A stretch of 8,343 bases of DNA from UBA1550 sp049294435. GTDB taxonomy: Bacteria; Patescibacteriota; Minisyncoccia; Phycocordibacterales; UBA1550. Location of the stretch: the NCBI GenBank assembly GCA_049294435.1, contig JBAQCU010000042.1, forward strand, positions 1 through 8,343. The letters are read 5' to 3'. The stretch's first letter is position 1, and each line of letters begins with the position of its first letter. A model generated the notes under the pieces. The model had not been told where the DNA came from, searched no databases, and was given only the letters and a program-made list of their open reading frames with translations. Of this stretch, positions 6,336 through 8,343 are shown in pieces. The position numbers were made by a program, and so were the translations under genes.

Positions 6336-6368
6336 GCAGACGTACTACCGAATACTAAACCCCGACGC
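6336..6368 (-). pseudogene. Detached 5' half of tRNA-Pro in the tRNA leader
   Basis: The + strand GCAGACGTACTACCGA followed by ATACTAAACCCCGACGC matches 6287-6320 of the tRNA-Pro region with one base deleted and two substitutions. It represents the 5' acceptor strand, D arm and 5' anticodon stem. It lies upstream of the intact gene, while the 3' half-copies lie downstream. Confidence 0.8.
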
Positions 6369-6406
6369 AGGATTTAATCGTTATTTCTGCGTGAAACCGT
6401 TATGAA

Positions 6407-6435
6407 ATCATAGCACACCTATGCCTATTTGCGAA
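6407..6435 (-). promoter_or_regulatory. Extended -10 promoter for tRNA-Pro
   Basis: On the minus strand TTCGCA (6435-6430) precedes TGCTATGAT, whose -10 is TATGAT at 6412-6407, with a 17-base spacer. The start would be near 6400 and would transcribe the 5' half-copy and then the intact tRNA-Pro. Confidence 0.55.
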
Positions 6436-6436
6436 G

Positions 6437-6622
6437 ACTACAACACGTAACCCCTCACACCTACTTCTCAAAAATACAAAAAACAACGAGATTGTCGTCT
6501 TTGCGAGCGGAAGCGAAGCAATCCAGGAGCTAATCGTTAAACGCTGGATTGCTTCGCAAAGCTCGCAAAGACAAGGATTTTGGGCTAGTGTAGCAGCTGG
6601 GTGTGAGGGGTTACTACAACAC
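6437..6622. mobile_element. MITE-like hairpin element with 10-bp target duplication at the yraN stop
   Basis: The direct repeat ACTACAACAC (6437-6446 and 6613-6622) flanks a 166-base element (6447-6612). Its ends GTAACCCCTCACACC and GGTGTGAGGGGTTAC are perfect inverted repeats, the last two bases shared with the duplication. The interior is a second long hairpin: about 6492-6525 pairs with 6543-6573, containing GCGAAGCAATCCAG and CTGGATTGCTTCGC. This resembles the widely distributed GCGAAGCAATCC-type intergenic palindromes. No transposase is encoded. The right duplication contains the final codons and TAG of yraN, so the gene stayed intact. Confidence 0.75.
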
Positions 6623-7018
6623 AATATTCTCCAAGAACTTCACGCGAGTCTGTCGCTTTATTGTATCAATTTGCACAGTAATAGCGTCAAAAACCCACTC
6701 TGGTTCCCCGTTTGAGTGTTTTTCAAGCAGATACAACTGAATTACACGCGCTAGTCTCTTGAGTTTGTAAGGGTGCAGATTATCTTCTGGGCGGTATTTA
6801 TTCGTTACCCGAGAAACATTTTTGACAATGTTTTCACGTGTAACGCTTTTTACCTCAATAAAGTGGGTAATTCCAGCTTTTTTGGCAATAATATCAATTT
6901 CACCGCATTTTTTAAGGTAATTTCGCTCAATTATAGAAAAACCCTTATTTTCTAAGTATTTTGTAGCAATATCCTCCCCTAGTCTACCTATTTGCTGTCT
7001 TTTTGTGGGTTCTGTCAT
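6614..7018 (-). CDS. yraN: YraN/UPF0102 family endonuclease-like protein
   Basis: The 134-residue protein matches the small YraN (UPF0102) family, distantly related to Holliday-junction resolvases with a PD-(D/E)XK-type fold. Visible signatures are GRLGEDIATKYLENKGF (11-27), NYLKKCGEIDIIAKK with E40 and D42, and IEVKSV with E55 and K57. Together they form the expected metal-binding site. A following RPEDNLHPYKLKRL stretch is family-typical. The biochemical role is poorly defined; nuclease activity is inferred from the fold. It is single, with no same-strand partner nearby. A promoter-like pair lies immediately upstream and would leave almost no leader, and no Shine-Dalgarno is seen, so it may be leaderless. 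Its stop codon lies inside the target duplication of a MITE-like insertion. Confidence 0.9.
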   Translation of the reverse strand: MTEPTKRQQIGRLGEDIATKYLENKGFSIIERNYLKKCGEIDIIAKKAGITHFIEVKSVTRENIVKNVSRVTNKYRPEDNLHPYKLKRLARVIQLYLLEKHSNGEPEWVFDAITVQIDTIKRQTRVKFLENIVL

Positions 7019-7026
7019 TGATATTT

Positions 7027-7055
7027 ATTGTACCATCCAGTGTGTTTCCCGTGAA
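7027..7055 (-). promoter_or_regulatory. Probable yraN promoter overlapping the parS-like site
   Basis: On the minus strand TTCACG (7055-7050) and TACAAT (7032-7027) are spaced by 17 bases. The start would be only a few bases before the ATG at 7018. The -35 lies inside the parS-like palindrome, so a bound protein could repress it. Confidence 0.4.
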
Positions 7056-7058
7056 ACA
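7043..7058. promoter_or_regulatory. parS-like ParB binding site
   Basis: TGTTTCCCGTGAAACA differs at a single base from the bacterial parS form TGTTTCACGTGAAACA. A further half-site, GTGAAAC, lies at 7103-7109. parS sites cluster near chromosomal origins, matching the DnaA boxes 130 bases to the right. No parA or parB gene is in the window. Confidence 0.6.
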
Positions 7059-7129
7059 TCTACATTTTACCATATTTTCTACTGCATAATGGGTAGATTT
7101 CTGTGAAACCTTTATTTACAAGGGTTTTT

Positions 7130-7310
7130 TGCGCTTATGCCTTATGTCCTTTAAGAATCCATGGTCGACATCGACATATTTTTATGTCCTTTATCAACAC
7201 TATCCACATAGTTATCCACAGATTTTCGTATTATCTGCATATTTCCCGTCATTTGAGGTTGACATAATGTGTCAAAGTAATGGCTTCTTGTATAGGGTGT
7301 CCTTTAAAGA
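7130..7310. other. Candidate replication origin region (DnaA box cluster)
   Basis: A perfect DnaA box TTATCCACA (7212-7220) is preceded by one-mismatch boxes TTATCAACA (7191-7199) and CTATCCACA (7200-7208). A degenerate TTATCTGCA (7231-7239) follows. All are in the same orientation. TGTCCTTTA is repeated at 7145, 7185 and 7298. An inverted repeat TTGACA-taatg-TGTCAA lies at 7259-7275. A parS-like site is nearby. The genes from 2672 to 7018 run left and the tRNA to the right runs right, as expected for divergence from an origin. No dnaA or rpmH gene is visible, and 7019-7571 has no convincing coding frame. Confidence 0.5.
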
Positions 7311-7571
7311 GAATTGTTCTGACACTAAAAAATGCTGTAGCAGTGGAAAACTGCACACCCGCGGTATACTTTATACAAATGCGTACTGGCACACGTCAAG
7401 CTACCAAACATCGTAAATTTGGTGAAAATTATGAAGAAACCGCACAAATGTTGTGCATTCCAAAAAACACACTTTCTTTCTGACTGGTTTGGGACTCTGT
7501 ATGGTTGTAAAAGATAAAGAGAGATACAACACAAAACGACCCGAATACTGTGTTTGACCGTTCATGTTTTT

Positions 7572-7727
7572 ATACCATCTCTAATAAAATGCTTCCGATA
7601 GAAGCCCAAAATTCAAGGCGAGACAAAGAGAAAAATACGAAGAATATCGGGATATTTTGAGGATTTTTCTCGAAGTCGTAGCCTGAATTTTTGGGTTATA
7701 TCGGAAATGATTTTTTAGAGATGGTAT
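7572..7727. repeat. 156-bp imperfect palindrome P3 (stand-alone)
   Basis: The ends ATACCATCTCTAA (7572-7584) and TTAGAGATGGTAT (7715-7727) are perfectly complementary. The arms continue through GCCCAAAATTC and GAATTTTTGGG, and the apex is AATATC-GG-GATATT at 7643-7656. Length, ends and central 66 bases match P2 closely, but here the palindrome is not part of a tRNA-attached unit. Confidence 0.85.
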
Positions 7728-7811
7728 TAGTAGATATTTTTAAAAAAAAATGTTAATATTGATTTCATTGTTCCCTAATATGCTTTCAAGTTGGAATTTA
7801 TAAGAAAAGAT

Positions 7812-7882
7812 GCGGATATAATTTAATGGTAGAATTCCTCGTTGCCAACGAGAGAGTGGGAGTTCGATTCTCCCTATCCGCA
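7812..7882 (+). tRNA. tRNA-Gly (anticodon GCC)
   Basis: The cloverleaf is complete. The acceptor is GCGGATA/TATCCGC and the D loop contains GG. The anticodon arm is CCTCG-TTGCCAA-CGAGA, giving anticodon GCC. The T arm is GGGAG-TTCGATT-CTCCC. The outermost anticodon-stem pair is a C-A mismatch (positions 27-43). The discriminator is A and CCA is not encoded. A weak -10 (TATAAG, 7799-7804) sits at the right distance upstream, without a convincing -35. The 3' end runs directly into a terminator hairpin and composite unit R. Confidence 0.95.
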
Positions 7883-7926
7883 CAATTAAAATTGCCCCGA
7901 AAGGGGCTTTTTAATTGTGCGGATAG
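7874..7926 (+). terminator. tRNA-Gly(GCC) terminator inside a palindrome copying the acceptor strand
   Basis: GCCCC-GAAA-GGGGC followed by T5 (7894-7912) is a classic intrinsic terminator. The pairing extends outward: 18 bases from 7874 (CTATCCGCACAATTAAAA) are complementary to bases ending at 7926. This includes the 3' acceptor strand of the mature tRNA. Confidence 0.88.
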
Positions 7927-8080
7927 AGCAAGCCAACTGCTTGGCTTGCGTGGAGTCGTAAATTTCACACAATTATATTGTGAAAATCTTACGACATGAT
8001 TTTTGATGTGCAAAAATCAGAATCGAAAGCCGGAATATATTTTTGTAATCAAAAATAATGAGGTGGGGTAGCGGATACTT
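7915..8080 (+). repeat. Conserved hairpin-rich core of unit R
   Basis: It is the inverted partner of 2463-2628 at about 95% identity. It has the same four hairpins, including GCAAGCCAA/TTGGCTTGC and ATTTTTG/CAAAAAT, the latter being the A-T version of the compensated pair. Ninety consecutive bases in the middle are identical between the copies. Confidence 0.75.
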
Positions 8081-8110
8081 AGATTTTTGCGAGCAAAGCG
8101 AAACAAAAAG

Positions 8111-8273
8111 CTTAGGGCTCTTCCGCTATTAACTTTCCTGTTTTTCGCTCAGATTTACGCGTAGCATGTTTGAAAAATACTGAGGCATATCGAGATATGT
8201 TGAGGGATTTTTCAGATATGATACGTGCAAATCTGAGATGAAATGGGGAAGTTAATAGCGGAAGAGCCCTAAG
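8111..8273. repeat. 163-bp imperfect palindrome P4 inside unit R
   Basis: The outer 25 bases of each arm (8111-8135 and 8249-8273; CTTAGGGCTCTTCCGC... against ...GCGGAAGAGCCCTAAG) are perfectly complementary. The apex is CATATC-GA-GATATG at 8186-8199. The apex region resembles P2 and P3, but the outer arms are entirely different. Confidence 0.85.
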
Positions 8274-8290
8274 TAATCCGTGACCGAGAG

Positions 8291-8304
8291 CCCTATCCGC
8301 ACAA
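8291..8304 (+). repeat. Distal copy of the tRNA-Gly(GCC) 3' end
   Basis: CCCTATCCGCACAA is identical to 7872-7885 across the tRNA 3' end, in direct orientation. It marks the far boundary of unit R, directly before a terminator hairpin. Confidence 0.75.
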
Positions 8305-8317
8305 CAAAATAAAAACC

Positions 8318-8343
8318 ATCCAGTCGCTTTAAAGCGACTGGAT
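8318..8343 (+). terminator. Hairpin terminator cut by the window end
   Basis: ATCCAGTCGC (8318-8327) and GCGACTGGAT (8334-8343) form a perfect 10-bp stem around TTTAAA. A preceding AAAAACC would pair with a T-rich tail beyond the window. It is the likely original terminator of tRNA-Gly(GCC). Confidence 0.65.

Larger units (their letters stand above)
7872..8304 (+). mobile_element. tRNA-Gly(GCC)-associated noncoding composite unit (copy R)
   Basis: From the tRNA 3' end rightward come a terminator palindrome copying the acceptor strand (7874-7926), a four-hairpin core (7915-8080), a short spacer and palindrome P4 (8111-8273). It ends with GTAATCCGTGACCGAGAGC and an exact 14-base copy of the tRNA 3' end (8291-8304), followed by a terminator. 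CCCTATCCGCACAA therefore flanks the unit as a direct repeat (7872-7885 and 8291-8304). Its ends TTGTGCGGATAG and CTATCCGCACAA are also mutually inverted, so the whole unit could be closed by an acceptor-like stem. It encodes no protein. Same architecture as copy L; interpretation as an inserted element is inference. Confidence 0.6.

Noticed and set aside
7129..7534. Overlapping 60-95-codon frames on both strands right of yraN
   Set aside because: They overlap each other and the DnaA box cluster, have no ribosome sites, are Cys- and Phe-rich, and resemble no family I recognise, including ribosomal protein L34.
7798..8013. 71-codon minus-strand frame sharing an N-terminal peptide with the frame beginning at 2530
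   Set aside because: The shared peptide comes from the duplicated noncoding core. The frame continues antisense through tRNA-Gly(GCC), and the DNA differences track hairpin structure, not codon positions.

Overview
The window looks like a chromosomal piece of a Patescibacteria/CPR bacterium, probably Parcubacteria-like. This is inferred from moderately AT-rich DNA, tRNAs without encoded CCA, a histidine kinase with an AAHQLRTP phosphorylation box, a regulator made only of two receiver domains, and long noncoding gaps packed with palindromes. No marker gene proves the lineage. All genes read with the standard genetic code.

Layout. Left: rny (RNase Y, + strand), then a sigma70-type promoter and a roughly 245-nt leader containing a large palindrome, then hup (HU protein) and a strong bidirectional terminator. 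Next, on the minus strand, comes a noncoding composite unit (2202-2680) attached to the 3' end of tRNA-Gly(UCC). Middle: a minus-strand two-component operon, sensor histidine kinase then tandem-receiver regulator, reading toward that tRNA. From 5700 to 6440 lies tRNA-Pro(UGG), embedded in a 21-bp inverted repeat and surrounded by half-copies of itself and tandem noncoding units. A MITE-like hairpin with a 10-bp target duplication sits exactly on the stop codon of yraN. To the right of yraN a parS-like site and a cluster of DnaA boxes suggest the replication origin. Every gene between 2672 and 7018 points left and tRNA-Gly(GCC) points right, as expected around an origin. The right end holds tRNA-Gly(GCC) with a second copy of the same composite unit (7872-8304).

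The most unusual content is noncoding. Both tRNA-Gly genes carry, between the tRNA 3' end and a hairpin terminator, a 0.4-0.5 kb unit with a core about 95% identical. Its differences fall mostly in hairpin loops, in one compensated base pair, or in termini that match each host tRNA's own acceptor stem. Each unit ends with a direct copy of its tRNA 3' end, like an attachment-site duplication. Each contains a member of a 156-173-bp palindrome family that also occurs alone at two other places. tRNA-Pro shows a related pattern of tRNA 3'-end copies delimiting short units. I read this as a candidate family of small, structured, protein-less elements that target or track tRNA 3' ends. Their mobility and function are inference.
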